From Prevotella sp. (GTDB lineage Bacteria; Bacteroidota; Bacteroidia; Bacteroidales; Bacteroidaceae), in the NCBI GenBank assembly GCA_017623655.1, contig JAGAON010000002.1, forward strand, positions 1-64,000: a stretch of 64,000 bases of DNA, in the 5' to 3' direction. Position 1 is the stretch's first letter; each line of letters starts with the position of its first letter. Position numbers and translations under genes: made by a program. Positions 1-9,470 of this stretch are shown piece by piece. The notes below the pieces were generated by a model. That model saw only the letters and a list, made by a program, of their open reading frames with translations. It did no database searches and was not told where the DNA came from.

Positions 1-84
1 AAGAACGCCTCTATTGACGGCTTCCAGACAACCCCGGACGCTCAAAACCTGCTGGCCAAGCACCGTCGTTTCCGAAAGCGAGTG

Positions 85-116
85 CAAAGGTACACACTTT
101 TTCACTCACCACCAAA
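85..116 (-). promoter_or_regulatory. Bacteroidetes-type promoter reading off the left edge
   Basis: On the minus strand a TACCTTTG -7 box (85-92) lies 20 bases from a TTTG -33 box (113-116), an exact match to the Bacteroidales sigma-ABfr pattern. Transcription should start near base 78 and run leftwards out of the window, so bases 1-78 are the leader of an unseen gene or RNA. The first transcribed bases (GCACTCGCTTTC) resemble those after the rplS promoter at 47038. Confidence 0.6.
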
Positions 117-209
117 TATTTTCAAGGGAAAATTTGAAAAATATAAACTTTACAGGGATTTTGGATAATAAAACTGTGTTTACAACCAGCAATAACATAT
201 TTCAAGATT

Positions 210-2255
210 TCATCGCATCAACATTTTCCTTATAACACTACCATCTTTGATAATAGTAAGCCCTTTTTGTGGCTGCAGCCTTATTTGCCCATTAATACCA
301 TAATACTGTATAGAATGTCCCGTGGAACCGGTTACTGTTTCTATTACACCTGTAGGCATCCCCACTTCTATTGTTTCGCTCCATGAAGAAGCGATACCAT
401 TAGATACTGCCTTTACATGGTAAATAGTCGTTCCATTGGCAGAAAGCCACTCCATCCTTTGGCTTGTCCCATATACATACTCTATCGTCTGATTTTTGAT
501 AACGGGACGTGAAGCATTATCAATTTCCATAGATGTCTGCTCTACAATATAGTAATCCGCTTCCGGTACCATTTCCCAATTTGCAGTATAACCCTGCGAA
601 TTTAAGTTTGTAGCATGCAAAGCCTTTGGAGCAGGAATAGAATTTCTGAATATCGCATCAAAAGCAACTGAGCCATCCACATTCTCCAGAATATTATCTA
701 TTGTAATATTCATATTATATGTACCGTCAATGTTCGGATTATAAAGTGTGCCGCCAGCATTAATATGAGAGTCATCGGTCACCTTCACCACACTCTTAAT
801 TCCGGGATATAGATCTCCCCTATATTCCATTTCATTAGAGCCATAACTATTATCAGCAGGAATAACGGTCATGCGTTGAAGTGCAGGAGTAGGGTTTACC
901 TTATTGGTCATCCAAGCTTTCAGATCGTAGTTAACATGCGTAATCAGCATACCATGCACATCCCTATACACATCCACATACTGATACCATTTTGACGGCT
1001 GGTGGTTTTCTAAAATATAATATTCATTTCTGTTTCCCTCATTATATATAATATAAGCCTTAGGAACAACACCTAAATCCGGCAGAGCCTCTATATGTTG
1101 CGTACCAGTCAGTTCTATCGGTTCAAGCCAACCGGCAAACCAGCGCTCATAGGCGGAATATCCATACGGCACCTCTCCATTACGCTTTGGTCCAGAATAC
1201 GATCCCGAATTCATAAGGCTCCATGGTCCCATGCCAAAAGCTCCGCTATAATCTGTGTCATAAAAATCAGGAAGTCCAAGGCAGTGGCTGAATTCATGGC
1301 AAGGAGTTCCTATACCCGTCAATACATTTCCACTATTACCCGTAAGTTCTGAGGAGCAAGCATAAGTGTTTATCTTCACGCCATCCAATACAAGCGACAC
1401 GTTACGCCCATCCAGATAAGACTCATGTGGCCAAATTGTATTGGAAGGAGCACCCTGACTCTCGCCATATCCTGCATAAATCAAGAACACCTGATCTACC
1501 TCGCCGTCACCATCCCAGTCATAATCTGCGAAATTAACCTGACTATCTACAAGCCGGCAAGCTTCCACAACCATCTCATAAGCCATATAATCTGTACCAT
1601 ACAAAGGAGAATTACCTCCATAGTACCCATAATTTCTGCTTACAGTAACAGGCCCGGCCACATCAAAGGTAAGATTAAACTTACCATAACTCTGGTCGTA
1701 GAAATAATCATGTACGGAACCTACACTGCCATTCTCCGAATATCCTACCTGATTGAACAAACTGTTAAATTTACCATAGGCATCGGCATAACTCATGGAA
1801 AGGTTAGCAAAATTCACTAAAATAACAAGTCCTTTTTTAGACCCTACATAAGACTTCTTCACTCCCAACGCCTGCGCCCTGGCAGCATCCTGCGCATTCA
1901 ACGTCTGTTCCAACCGCTCCATACGCTTCTGCAATAGAAACTCCCTAACCTTATGTCTGTCCGAAACATAAAGTCTCTCTTGTTCATCCCTTTGCCGGGC
2001 ATCATGTGCCATAACGTCTGACACAGCAAGCGTATCATTTTCAATAAAACCATAACAATATCCCTGCTGCGTCTCAAAGACAGGAATACTATCCAATGTC
2101 ATCATGAAGTGCCAACGCTCATCGCCACAAATAACAACATGGAGGGTAGTTCCATCCTTTTGCCCAACACTTACAGTCTTGTTAAAGGCAGGTATCGCCA
2201 ACAATCTCATGGAGTATGCCAGCAATAATACTGAAAGTAAAATGAATTTCCTCAT
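210..2255 (-). CDS. M6-family secreted zinc metalloprotease
   Basis: The protein has 681 residues with an N-terminal signal peptide (about 1-20), so it is exported. A HExxHxxGxxD zinc site is visible (His320, Glu321, His324, Asp330), with a Met-turn-like MGPWSLMNSG at 342-351 and an acidic Ca-binding-like DxDxDG stretch near 245-251. The VHDYFYDQSYGKF block at 181-193 is typical of the M6 (immune inhibitor A-like) family. The C-terminus holds a fibronectin-like segment (about 560-640) and a short tail (GINGQIRLQPQKG...) resembling the Bacteroidetes type IX-type ending. It is the last gene of the long minus-strand run, 105 bases after the lipoprotein gene; that gap could hold its own promoter. 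The substrate is unknown. Confidence 0.85.
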   Translation of the reverse strand: MRKFILLSVLLLAYSMRLLAIPAFNKTVSVGQKDGTTLHVVICGDERWHFMMTLDSIPVFETQQGYCYGFIENDTLAVSDVMAHDARQRDEQERLYVSDRHKVREFLLQKRMERLEQTLNAQDAARAQALGVKKSYVGSKKGLVILVNFANLSMSYADAYGKFNSLFNQVGYSENGSVGSVHDYFYDQSYGKFNLTFDVAGPVTVSRNYGYYGGNSPLYGTDYMAYEMVVEACRLVDSQVNFADYDWDGDGEVDQVFLIYAGYGESQGAPSNTIWPHESYLDGRNVSLVLDGVKINTYACSSELTGNSGNVLTGIGTPCHEFSHCLGLPDFYDTDYSGAFGMGPWSLMNSGSYSGPKRNGEVPYGYSAYERWFAGWLEPIELTGTQHIEALPDLGVVPKAYIIYNEGNRNEYYILENHQPSKWYQYVDVYRDVHGMLITHVNYDLKAWMTNKVNPTPALQRMTVIPADNSYGSNEMEYRGDLYPGIKSVVKVTDDSHINAGGTLYNPNIDGTYNMNITIDNILENVDGSVAFDAIFRNSIPAPKALHATNLNSQGYTANWEMVPEADYYIVEQTSMEIDNASRPVIKNQTIEYVYGTSQRMEWLSANGTTIYHVKAVSNGIASSWSETIEVGMPTGVIETVTGSTGHSIQYYGINGQIRLQPQKGLTIIKDGSVIRKMLMR

Positions 2256-2360
2256 TATAGAGTCTATTTTGTTTGCGAATAAATAAAGGTTAGTGAATAT
2301 AACAACATCACATGACTGGTAACAAACGTACCAGTCTGTGATGCTGCGGTTACAAACATA

Positions 2361-3863
2361 TTATTTCTGCAAATTCATAGCCTTACTCATCAACGCTTTG
2401 TTACTTGCCAATGCCGGGCTTTGAGATATATAGTTTTTATCCACAAAACCTATGTCCCAAACTTTTTCATTTTTCAGATGAGGGAAGAACATAACTATAG
2501 TCGTATTATCTTGGGTCATATACATATATACATCACCTTGACTTGCCATAAACTTATAGTTCTCATCCAAATACTTAATTATAGTTTCTTTTTTAAACAT
2601 ACTTTTAGGATACAATATATCAGTCTCAAAAAGCCCAGAAGTTTCAGAAGTGAAGCTGTATGCTACGATACTATGATTTCCTGACATATATGCAATCTCA
2701 TAAACATTATCACTTACATACACAGCTTTACCATTAGCCCCTTCGCATAAAGAAAAATCTGTCAATCCCCTCATGTTAGACTGTACTATATTAACAGATG
2801 CACCCCATGTCTTACATACACTGGGTGATGAGAAATTAGAAATAAAGGGACCATCATACGACAAAAGATAATCCAAGTATGGTATGGGCGAAGTTTTCTC
2901 ATTATACCAATTATTATATTCTAATTCTGTATTAAAAATTCCTGCTTCACAAAGATCATTACCCACATAGTGGAATCCTGCATAATATCTTTTTCCATCC
3001 TCAAAAGTGAAATAAGAATTTCTATCCGGGTATGCAATAAATGAGTTTATGATTTTACCACTACTATCTACTTTCCTTGCCCCAAAACAGTAATTAATGC
3101 GACTTTCTTCCAATAAATAGATAGTTGGAGATTCTATGCTTGATATTTCACTCTTGAAAACGTATCCACGATGCGTCCATTCACGCTCAGCCGTATAGCT
3201 GTCGTAGTGGAATCTATCATCTCCCAATAAATTAGGATCTAAATAACGTCCTAACGGCTGATTCTTTGTAAAAAGAGTAAGACTCTTATATTCCGATTGA
3301 TCAAAGTTCGTCATTCTCGTATCAATAATAGATCCTATTCCTTTAGGAGTGACAGCAACAGAGTTGTACTTATTCTTTTCTACTTGGAATTTTTGTGTAG
3401 CCACACCTACTGCCGAATACCAATATGCGGCATTGTTCTTATTTACAATTTCCAATGTGGACAACTTGTCCTTGCCTACTATCACCCAATTATCAGACTG
3501 ATAATCGTGATCTGCATCCACAAGCATCTCTAATGTGATGGAAGTATAATTTCCTTCTTTCAAGTTCTTAAACTCCTGCGAAATCTTACCGAATGTCTGC
3601 GTATAAACACTGTCAGACGCTGCAAGATTCCCAGCCTCGTCATATACAAAAGTATATAATCCTATATTGTAGCTGCCACTTAAGAACCTTGTCTTAAAAT
3701 CATCAGCCACTCCAAAGTCATCATACACACTCTGCGTTGAAACGCTGACTGTGAGATCACCTGTTGGGGCTACACCTATTTGCTCTATTTCTATGTCATC
3801 ATTTGTACATGCAGAGAAGAATGTTACCAAAAAGGCTGCCAAAGAATAAATATATTTTTTCAT
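2361..3863 (-). CDS. Lipoprotein of unknown function (500 aa)
   Basis: The N-terminus is a lipoprotein signal: a charged start, a hydrophobic core, then FFSAC with the lipidated Cys at 19, followed by TNDD. The acidic residues after the Cys fit surface export of Bacteroidetes lipoproteins. The rest is Tyr- and Asn-rich and beta-prone, and its first 160 residues resemble fimbrillin/Mfa2-like adhesin accessory proteins in a general way, but I cannot assign a family. It sits 12 bases after the beta-barrel gene at 3876 and is very likely cotranscribed with it. The AT content is higher than in the kinase genes upstream. Confidence 0.7.
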   Translation of the reverse strand: MKKYIYSLAAFLVTFFSACTNDDIEIEQIGVAPTGDLTVSVSTQSVYDDFGVADDFKTRFLSGSYNIGLYTFVYDEAGNLAASDSVYTQTFGKISQEFKNLKEGNYTSITLEMLVDADHDYQSDNWVIVGKDKLSTLEIVNKNNAAYWYSAVGVATQKFQVEKNKYNSVAVTPKGIGSIIDTRMTNFDQSEYKSLTLFTKNQPLGRYLDPNLLGDDRFHYDSYTAEREWTHRGYVFKSEISSIESPTIYLLEESRINYCFGARKVDSSGKIINSFIAYPDRNSYFTFEDGKRYYAGFHYVGNDLCEAGIFNTELEYNNWYNEKTSPIPYLDYLLSYDGPFISNFSSPSVCKTWGASVNIVQSNMRGLTDFSLCEGANGKAVYVSDNVYEIAYMSGNHSIVAYSFTSETSGLFETDILYPKSMFKKETIIKYLDENYKFMASQGDVYMYMTQDNTTIVMFFPHLKNEKVWDIGFVDKNYISQSPALASNKALMSKAMNLQK

Positions 3864-3875
3864 ATCGTTTTCTGA

Positions 3876-4595
3876 TTAAAGATTAAACAAATAAGCCAGT
3901 GACACCTCAAAATAACGCATCCGGCTCTTAAAATTACCCGCCAGATCACTGAATCCGCTATAATAACGTGCATTTATGTCAAGCCCCGTGTTTGGAACAT
4001 TGTAGCCTATTCCGACCAATGCACGTACATCCTGACCTTTCAGTTTCGCTCCGTTATCATCCAACCTGTATTTCACATAGGCAATATCGGGATTAGGATT
4101 GTTAAGAGTGAGTGTTTCCGGCTTCACTCCCAATGTACCTGCATATTGCATACCGACTTGAACATAAAATGTGTTCAGGCTTGGCAACTTGTAAAAAGGA
4201 TACAAATCTACAAAAACAGGAACCTCAACATAGCTCATCTTGAATTTGGCATTTTTTGTCCCTTCCTCATCAACGCCAAAAGTCTTTGCCGAGTGTTGAG
4301 CGTACTTTACCTCTAATCCAAATCCCAAAATGCCTGTACCTCCATTAGATTCTGGACTCATTCTGCCAAAGCGCATCTTCAAAGCAAGGCCTCCGGCAAA
4401 TCCTGCACCCTTGCCATCAAAAAGTTTGCCTTCATCCGGCTGCGTGATTTTTGTGAATGTCGCTCCCACTGTCGGTCCCATCCGCAATGAATAACTACGG
4501 TCTGCATACGTGCCAATTGTCTCGTCCTCCTCGGTCTGGGCAAATATCGGCATGACCATTGCAACCAAATAAAATAATGTGAATAATTTTTTCAT
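3876..4595 (-). CDS. Outer-membrane beta-barrel protein (PorT/OMP_b-brl_2 type)
   Basis: The protein has 239 residues with a signal peptide ending at IFAQ. Alternating hydrophobic strands with aromatic residues fill the rest and it ends in a strand with an aromatic residue near the C-terminus (FEVSLAYLFNL), as expected for a small eight-stranded-type barrel. It lies 38 bases after the WG-repeat gene and 12 bases before the lipoprotein gene, which suggests an outer-membrane component of the same system. A barrel of similar size occurs in the second WG operon (52566-53138). Confidence 0.75.
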   Translation of the reverse strand: MKKLFTLFYLVAMVMPIFAQTEEDETIGTYADRSYSLRMGPTVGATFTKITQPDEGKLFDGKGAGFAGGLALKMRFGRMSPESNGGTGILGFGLEVKYAQHSAKTFGVDEEGTKNAKFKMSYVEVPVFVDLYPFYKLPSLNTFYVQVGMQYAGTLGVKPETLTLNNPNPDIAYVKYRLDDNGAKLKGQDVRALVGIGYNVPNTGLDINARYYSGFSDLAGNFKSRMRYFEVSLAYLFNL

Positions 4596-4633
4596 AAAAA
4601 TAATTTATTAAGTAAGTAATAAAACATTAAGCA

Positions 4634-5923
4634 TTAATAATGAACGCCTCCTTTTGTGCACTCGCTCAGCTTTTTGCCACAAGTCTTACATACCGGCTCG
4701 CTGCTTCTCTCACGCTTCGTCTCCTTTTTAGAGGAATTATCAGCTTTGGGCAACGGATGCTTGCCCGAATACGGACATACATCCGTGTCCTTTCCACAAG
4801 AGGCACACCTGTATTTCTTCTCAAACGCCCACGTCAGTTCATAGTCGTTCAATAACATAAGTCCATCAGCTTGCACTGTCAATTTGTAACTTTTGGAACA
4901 AGTATTCTCAGGCGAGATCTGGAAAGAATATTTCCCCGCCATACCCTCAGTGAGCAATGCCGCCGTTCCGTCATCGGCAAAAAGCCGTATTGCCAGCCTC
5001 TTTCCGTTCCATACCTGCGGCACGTCAAGTGTAAAGGTACATGTAACCGTTTCCCCCGCATGAAAGGCAAGAGGCTTTTTCGATTCTTCATAGGCTGTAA
5101 AACTCTGGTCTGACACATGACGTATTATTCCGCACTTTCCATTCAACTCCCGCAGTTCTATACCATCATTCGGAGTCCGGTATTCATTACGGGCAAACGG
5201 AACAGTTTTTTCACGTCCTGTCACACTCTTAAAACATGAGAGAAAATCCATTTCCGTGTTAGATGGTCTGCTCACCTTCTTACACACAGCATTCTCGTTA
5301 GGCCGCATGGTATAGAATTTCCCTTCCGTATCCCATACATACACCACACCACCAAAAACATTCGTTCCTCCTTGCAGCACTCCGACAGTAGGAAACCTGA
5401 ATCTAACAGCCACTCCTTCCTTGTCTATCAGATGGTACTTCTTCCCAGAATACACAGCAGCATACCCCTCTGTAAAAGGTTTTATGCGTGTATATCTCCC
5501 GTCAAAACCTACCACCGGCACTCCATGGTCGTCCACATATCCCGGTTTGCCGTCTGCATTCTTTACAGACAACAACCCATCCGAAAAGAACTTCTGTCCC
5601 ATCAACGTATAACAAGGTTCCTTAAAAGAATAATAGCGACCGTCCGCCGTAACACATCCAAGCACCCTCTCCCCCATTGCGTCAGTACTTGTGTATAATG
5701 CGCGTCCCTCATAATATTCTCCCAGTACTCCGTTAGCGGCAAGTTCCTTACCGTCAGATGTTATCAGTCCTGCCTTTCCTTCTGCAAACGCAACAAAAAG
5801 GTTGTCTCCGATACGTTCTATCCTGTCATATCTGCCGGGGACAAGCTCCCACACTTCCGTCTGTGCAAACGTGGACAGGGCAGAATATGTCGCAAACAAC
5901 ACACTTAACAAGAACCTTATCAT
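4634..5923 (-). CDS. Exported WG-repeat protein with C-terminal CxxC motifs
   Basis: The protein has 429 residues with a signal peptide ending at STFAQ. Residues about 25-200 hold degenerate WG (KWGxxD) repeats, for example GKAGLITSDGK, GKPGYVDDHG and KKYHLIDKEG, with spacing typical of WG propeller proteins. The C-terminus carries two zinc-ribbon-like cysteine clusters, CASCGKDTDVC and CKTCGKKLSEC, which is odd in an exported protein and may instead form disulfides. Its ATG overlaps the stop of the BACON gene by four bases, so translation is probably coupled. The presence of a WG protein both here and at the head of the operon at 57332 links the two systems. Confidence 0.7.
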   Translation of the reverse strand: MIRFLLSVLFATYSALSTFAQTEVWELVPGRYDRIERIGDNLFVAFAEGKAGLITSDGKELAANGVLGEYYEGRALYTSTDAMGERVLGCVTADGRYYSFKEPCYTLMGQKFFSDGLLSVKNADGKPGYVDDHGVPVVGFDGRYTRIKPFTEGYAAVYSGKKYHLIDKEGVAVRFRFPTVGVLQGGTNVFGGVVYVWDTEGKFYTMRPNENAVCKKVSRPSNTEMDFLSCFKSVTGREKTVPFARNEYRTPNDGIELRELNGKCGIIRHVSDQSFTAYEESKKPLAFHAGETVTCTFTLDVPQVWNGKRLAIRLFADDGTAALLTEGMAGKYSFQISPENTCSKSYKLTVQADGLMLLNDYELTWAFEKKYRCASCGKDTDVCPYSGKHPLPKADNSSKKETKRERSSEPVCKTCGKKLSECTKGGVHY

Positions 5924-6564
5924 ATCTTACGAGTCAATTTTCTTAGTTTACTGGACTTTCCTTGGTTTATAATCAACGTGGCACGTTTGCCATGGCTGGT
6001 GATTTCCACTACTCCCGCACGTTTATCGCCACTTTCGTTGTCCTTTACGGATATGTTTATCTTTGTCTTATCCTCGGAAAAAAATGTATTCACCCATTCA
6101 GGTTTTTCCGTTATTTTCCAATCATAGTTACACTTGACTTCTACCGTCTGCGTGTATCCCTCCTTAGGATATGCCTTGAAATCAAGTGTGGTCTTACTCA
6201 ACACCAACGACACGTCATCCGATGCAGGCATTGCAACACTGTCTGCCACTACCGGATCTACGGGAGATGGTTCGGGCTTTTGGGGCTTTTTGGGTTCGCG
6301 ACCCTTTATTTTTTTTATATTCTCTCTACAAATGCTTATCTCTTTGTCACACAATTTTTTCTTGTTTGCCCTCATATATATGACTTTGGCACCCTCGAAT
6401 TTACCGATGGCCGCATTCTGCGACTTTACAGTCATCACCTGCGCCAGTTTTTTCCCCTCAAGATAAAGCTGGTCGGCCTGAGCTTTTACATTCACATGGA
6501 ATACCGTCAGCATCACAATTATAGACACAATTCTGCACAACACTATGTTTCTTTTCTTTTTCAT
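5920..6564 (-). CDS. Exported BACON-domain protein
   Basis: The protein has 214 residues with a signal peptide (about 1-28, ending VKA). A short charged linker rich in Pro and Lys (about 90-110) follows. Residues about 118-205 form a BACON domain, recognisable from the L-x-F-x-A...V.V..N..W.I.....W pattern and the terminal ATLIINQGK strand. BACON domains are carbohydrate- or mucin-binding beta-sandwiches common in Bacteroidetes surface proteins. It overlaps both the upstream kinase gene (6561) and the downstream WG gene by four bases. This tight packing places a cell-surface binding module directly after the kinase. Confidence 0.75.
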   Translation of the reverse strand: MKKKRNIVLCRIVSIIVMLTVFHVNVKAQADQLYLEGKKLAQVMTVKSQNAAIGKFEGAKVIYMRANKKKLCDKEISICRENIKKIKGREPKKPQKPEPSPVDPVVADSVAMPASDDVSLVLSKTTLDFKAYPKEGYTQTVEVKCNYDWKITEKPEWVNTFFSEDKTKINISVKDNESGDKRAGVVEITSHGKRATLIINQGKSSKLRKLTRKI

Positions 6565-8000
6565 TTCTTATTTTTAGCTATAAAAGATTCCACATTAGCC
6601 GCACGCTTTCTGAAAATGTCAGCCAGTTCACTCTCTCCCACTTCCTCCAGAGTCGCCGCCTGCTGTTGCAGCAGCACATTGGCAGAATCAAGGCTGTTGA
6701 ACACATCTTGCTTCTTCTTTTCTATCAGTACGGCGTCATACACACCTTTGTTGTTCCTCGCCATGCCCTCCGCCGTAATATAGGTCTGGCATGCCTTTAT
6801 CAGGTTCACTTCATAGACGTCACTTTCAAGATTTGCTCCCAACTTTGCCAATTTATCCGCCTCAGCCACCTTTGCCGCTATCTTCGCATACGTTTCCTTC
6901 TGGTGTAACTCTGCAAGTGCCGCTTCAGCCTTACGCGCTTCCTGTTCTTCATTATGCCTTATCATTGTAACAGATCCGGCCAACGCCATAACGGCAATCA
7001 CCACTACGGCCGCAATCCATAGTCTGGAGCGTTGTGTCACTCCCATGAAGGGACTCTTCTTTTTTCCCAAATTCTCCAAAGCGACCCTCATCTGCGCCGA
7101 TGTGCTGTAACGTTTCTGCTGCTGTTTCTGGCATGCCGTTTCTATGACAGCCCTTATGCCTCTGTTCTTTATCTTGTCCAAAGGCATTTTCTTTTTCAAC
7201 TGCATGTCAAGCACATCGTGGCGTGCGCCCTCAAACGGCGTATGACCCACGATACACTGATAGTAAAGGATGCCCACCGAATAAATGTCCGTCGTCTGGT
7301 TCTGGTGAGACACATCGCCCAGTACAAGTTCCGGAGCGGCATATTCCGGCTTACCCATGAACTTGCCAGCCACAGTCAGTGCCTTGTCGCTTGTGGTAAG
7401 CGTACGCATCTGTTTGGCTATTCCAAAATCTATCAGTTTCACATGACCGTCAGCCGTAAGCATAATGTTTGACGGATCTATGTCACGGTGTATATACCCC
7501 GCATCGTGAAGCGCCATAAGGCCTGACAGAACGCTCTTCACTATGAACGTGGCAAAGGTCTCAGGATTCTGCATGTACTCACGCCTCATCTTAAGGACAA
7601 AGGGCAGTTCCTCGCCATTACGGTTCTTTGTCTGCCCTTCCAGCACGTCTGCCAGCGACACTCCGTCAAGCAACTCACTCACCACATGACAGTGCGTCTT
7701 CTGCGTTCCGGTGGTTTCGTCAATATAAGGCAATTCTATAAATCCAAGCATCTCAACGAGGTTGTCATTACGCAGACGTATCTCCGATTCACGTCTCGCC
7801 CTTTTATAAGAGCGTTCCGGCAGTCCGTCAAACATGAACTTTATGGCAACGGCGCGCAACGCTCCCGTGTGCTCATCCACACGGACGCCCTTATACACCT
7901 TTCCCATTCCTCCTTCACCTATCGGAGGCAGAGTAGTGTCAATCTCATAGTGAATGCCCATGCGGGCTTCCTCATCACCTTTCAATATGATTTTCGCCAT
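6561..8000 (-). CDS. Membrane Ser/Thr protein kinase (kinase 1), catalytic-loop variant
   Basis: The protein has 479 residues. The kinase domain covers about 20-312: glycine loop GEGGMGKV at 28-35, VAIK Lys54, HRD at 171-173, Asn178, DFG at 191-193 and APE at 222-224. The catalytic-loop Lys of HRDxKxxN is Asp175 (HRDIDPSN). A transmembrane helix lies at about 327-347, followed by a helical, coiled-coil-prone extracytoplasmic region to the end. It is a close paralogue of the kinase at 15379, sharing the segment GEGGMGKV[YF]KGVR and the [RK]ARRE...EMLGFIE block. It starts 2 bases after the PP2C gene, giving a kinase-phosphatase pair. Activity is likely but unproven given the altered loop. Confidence 0.85.
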   Translation of the reverse strand: MAKIILKGDEEARMGIHYEIDTTLPPIGEGGMGKVYKGVRVDEHTGALRAVAIKFMFDGLPERSYKRARRESEIRLRNDNLVEMLGFIELPYIDETTGTQKTHCHVVSELLDGVSLADVLEGQTKNRNGEELPFVLKMRREYMQNPETFATFIVKSVLSGLMALHDAGYIHRDIDPSNIMLTADGHVKLIDFGIAKQMRTLTTSDKALTVAGKFMGKPEYAAPELVLGDVSHQNQTTDIYSVGILYYQCIVGHTPFEGARHDVLDMQLKKKMPLDKIKNRGIRAVIETACQKQQQKRYSTSAQMRVALENLGKKKSPFMGVTQRSRLWIAAVVVIAVMALAGSVTMIRHNEEQEARKAEAALAELHQKETYAKIAAKVAEADKLAKLGANLESDVYEVNLIKACQTYITAEGMARNNKGVYDAVLIEKKKQDVFNSLDSANVLLQQQAATLEEVGESELADIFRKRAANVESFIAKNKK

Positions 8001-8002
8001 AA

Positions 8003-9364
8003 CTAAAATCCGTTTATTAAAAATCTCGCTTCTTTTATAGCTCTTTGCGCTCCATCGGTGGGGACAAAACTTTTTAGTGAATCTTGCTTCATCTCCATCA
8101 TCCTGTCCTTATTTTCCCGGACGAATTTGGCAATAGCACCTATCGGGAGCACGGCTTTCTCTAATCTTATGTAATATTCTTCTTTGACTTTCTGTGCTTT
8201 GGCCTTGTCCATATTAGGGATTGGGAGCGCCATCTGCTCCAAGTATTCCTCGGCCTTTGACAATGAGTCACGTCTGACATCTTTCTTTGCCCGCGGTGCC
8301 GGTTCTTTTTTCACCGAAACTTCCACCGGGTCACTTGCAGAAGGTTTTGACATGACGGCAGAACCACCGCCGCCGGAAGATGCCACCACTCCTTTCGGTG
8401 TCGGCTTCGCACAATTCCTGACTGTCAGTACCAAACATAACAAAGCCACGGCCATTACCGCCACAGTTCCGGCCATGCGCCATATGAACATTGAACTCAG
8501 ACCATCAGCAACGTCACCAAACACGCCTGACAGTGCTTTGAAAGCTGAACGCATGGAGAACGGGAATGCAGAAGCATGCTTTAATGAGTCTTTTCCCATT
8601 TCCATTATTGCCAAGGTGTGGTTGTCATGATGCCCTCCGGCAGCGGCCCCTATCTTGTCAACCTCCTTGTCAATTCCGGCCACGATACAGCACAAGTCTT
8701 CATCAGAGGTGAAACGTGAAAGTATGTCATTATGTGCCATGGCTCCCCACACGCCATCCGTGCAAAGCACAAACCTGTCACCGGCCTTATAAGTCACCTC
8801 CACCACATCGGGAATGTTATTGCCAAGATGTCCAAGCCCGCGTGTTATCACATTAGCCTGCGGTGACTTGCGCGCCTGCTCCTCCGTCATGGCTTTCCTT
8901 CTCACGAGTTCCGCCACGAGGGAGTGGTCTGCCGTACGGTAAACCATCTTTGAACCGCGCAGCTGATAGATTCTGCTATCGCCAGCCCATGCCAGCAGAG
9001 CCGACTCCTCATTGACCAACACGGCAGTAAGGGTTGTTCCCATACCACAGTATTGCATATTCTGCTCCTCCATGCTTTCAAGGGTTTGCTGAGCACGTAC
9101 CACCGCTTCCCGCAAGGCTGTCTCACGCACCACACCCGGATGCGCGGCCCCAAGGGTGCGCATGATTTCTTCACACACCTTGAACGACGCCACACTGCCG
9201 GCTGGCCCGCCACCCATGCCGTCACAGACTATGGCGAGAGCACCGAGCGGTGTTTCCATGAAACCATAGCTGTCTTGGTTCTCTTTTCGTCCGCCTATGG
9301 AGGAGGTGACGAAACCTTTGAGAGAATATTTCTTCGAAACGAACTGTTCCATTTTATGCTTCAA
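8003..9364 (-). CDS. Membrane-anchored PP2C-type Ser/Thr phosphatase (phosphatase 1)
   Basis: The protein has 453 residues; a start at Met5 (9352) is also possible. The PP2C (PPM) domain spans about 15-257 and keeps the metal-binding acids: Asp31 in ENQDSYG, Asp48-Gly49 in CDGMGGG, Asp203 in CTDG and Asp247 in HHDN. A juxtamembrane segment leads to a transmembrane helix at about 294-315, then an extracytoplasmic tail with Gly/Ser- and Lys-rich linkers. The expected role is dephosphorylation of targets of the neighbouring kinases. It is preceded by a 144-base gap with a hairpin repeat, the longest gap inside the run apart from the leader. Confidence 0.87.
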   Translation of the reverse strand: MKHKMEQFVSKKYSLKGFVTSSIGGRKENQDSYGFMETPLGALAIVCDGMGGGPAGSVASFKVCEEIMRTLGAAHPGVVRETALREAVVRAQQTLESMEEQNMQYCGMGTTLTAVLVNEESALLAWAGDSRIYQLRGSKMVYRTADHSLVAELVRRKAMTEEQARKSPQANVITRGLGHLGNNIPDVVEVTYKAGDRFVLCTDGVWGAMAHNDILSRFTSDEDLCCIVAGIDKEVDKIGAAAGGHHDNHTLAIMEMGKDSLKHASAFPFSMRSAFKALSGVFGDVADGLSSMFIWRMAGTVAVMAVALLCLVLTVRNCAKPTPKGVVASSGGGGSAVMSKPSASDPVEVSVKKEPAPRAKKDVRRDSLSKAEEYLEQMALPIPNMDKAKAQKVKEEYYIRLEKAVLPIGAIAKFVRENKDRMMEMKQDSLKSFVPTDGAQRAIKEARFLINGF

Positions 9365-9401
9365 GTGTTGAATACAAAAGCCTTAAATGTAAAAGGGTAC
9401 A

Positions 9402-9470
9402 GATTACACTGTAAAAGCAATGCTATCACAGTGTAATCCGCATGCTTTTACAATGTAATCAGATGCTGAT
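9402..9470. repeat. Palindromic repeat inside the phospho-signalling operon
   Basis: The only sizeable gap inside the kinase/FHA run holds GATTACACTGT (9402-9412) and its exact reverse complement ACAGTGTAATC (9428-9438), then another TGTAATCAG-type unit. These are diverged relatives of the GTAATCAGCACCTGATTAC repeats found in other intergenic spaces here. It lacks a poly-U tract on the minus-strand side, so it need not stop transcription, but it could affect mRNA stability. Confidence 0.6.
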
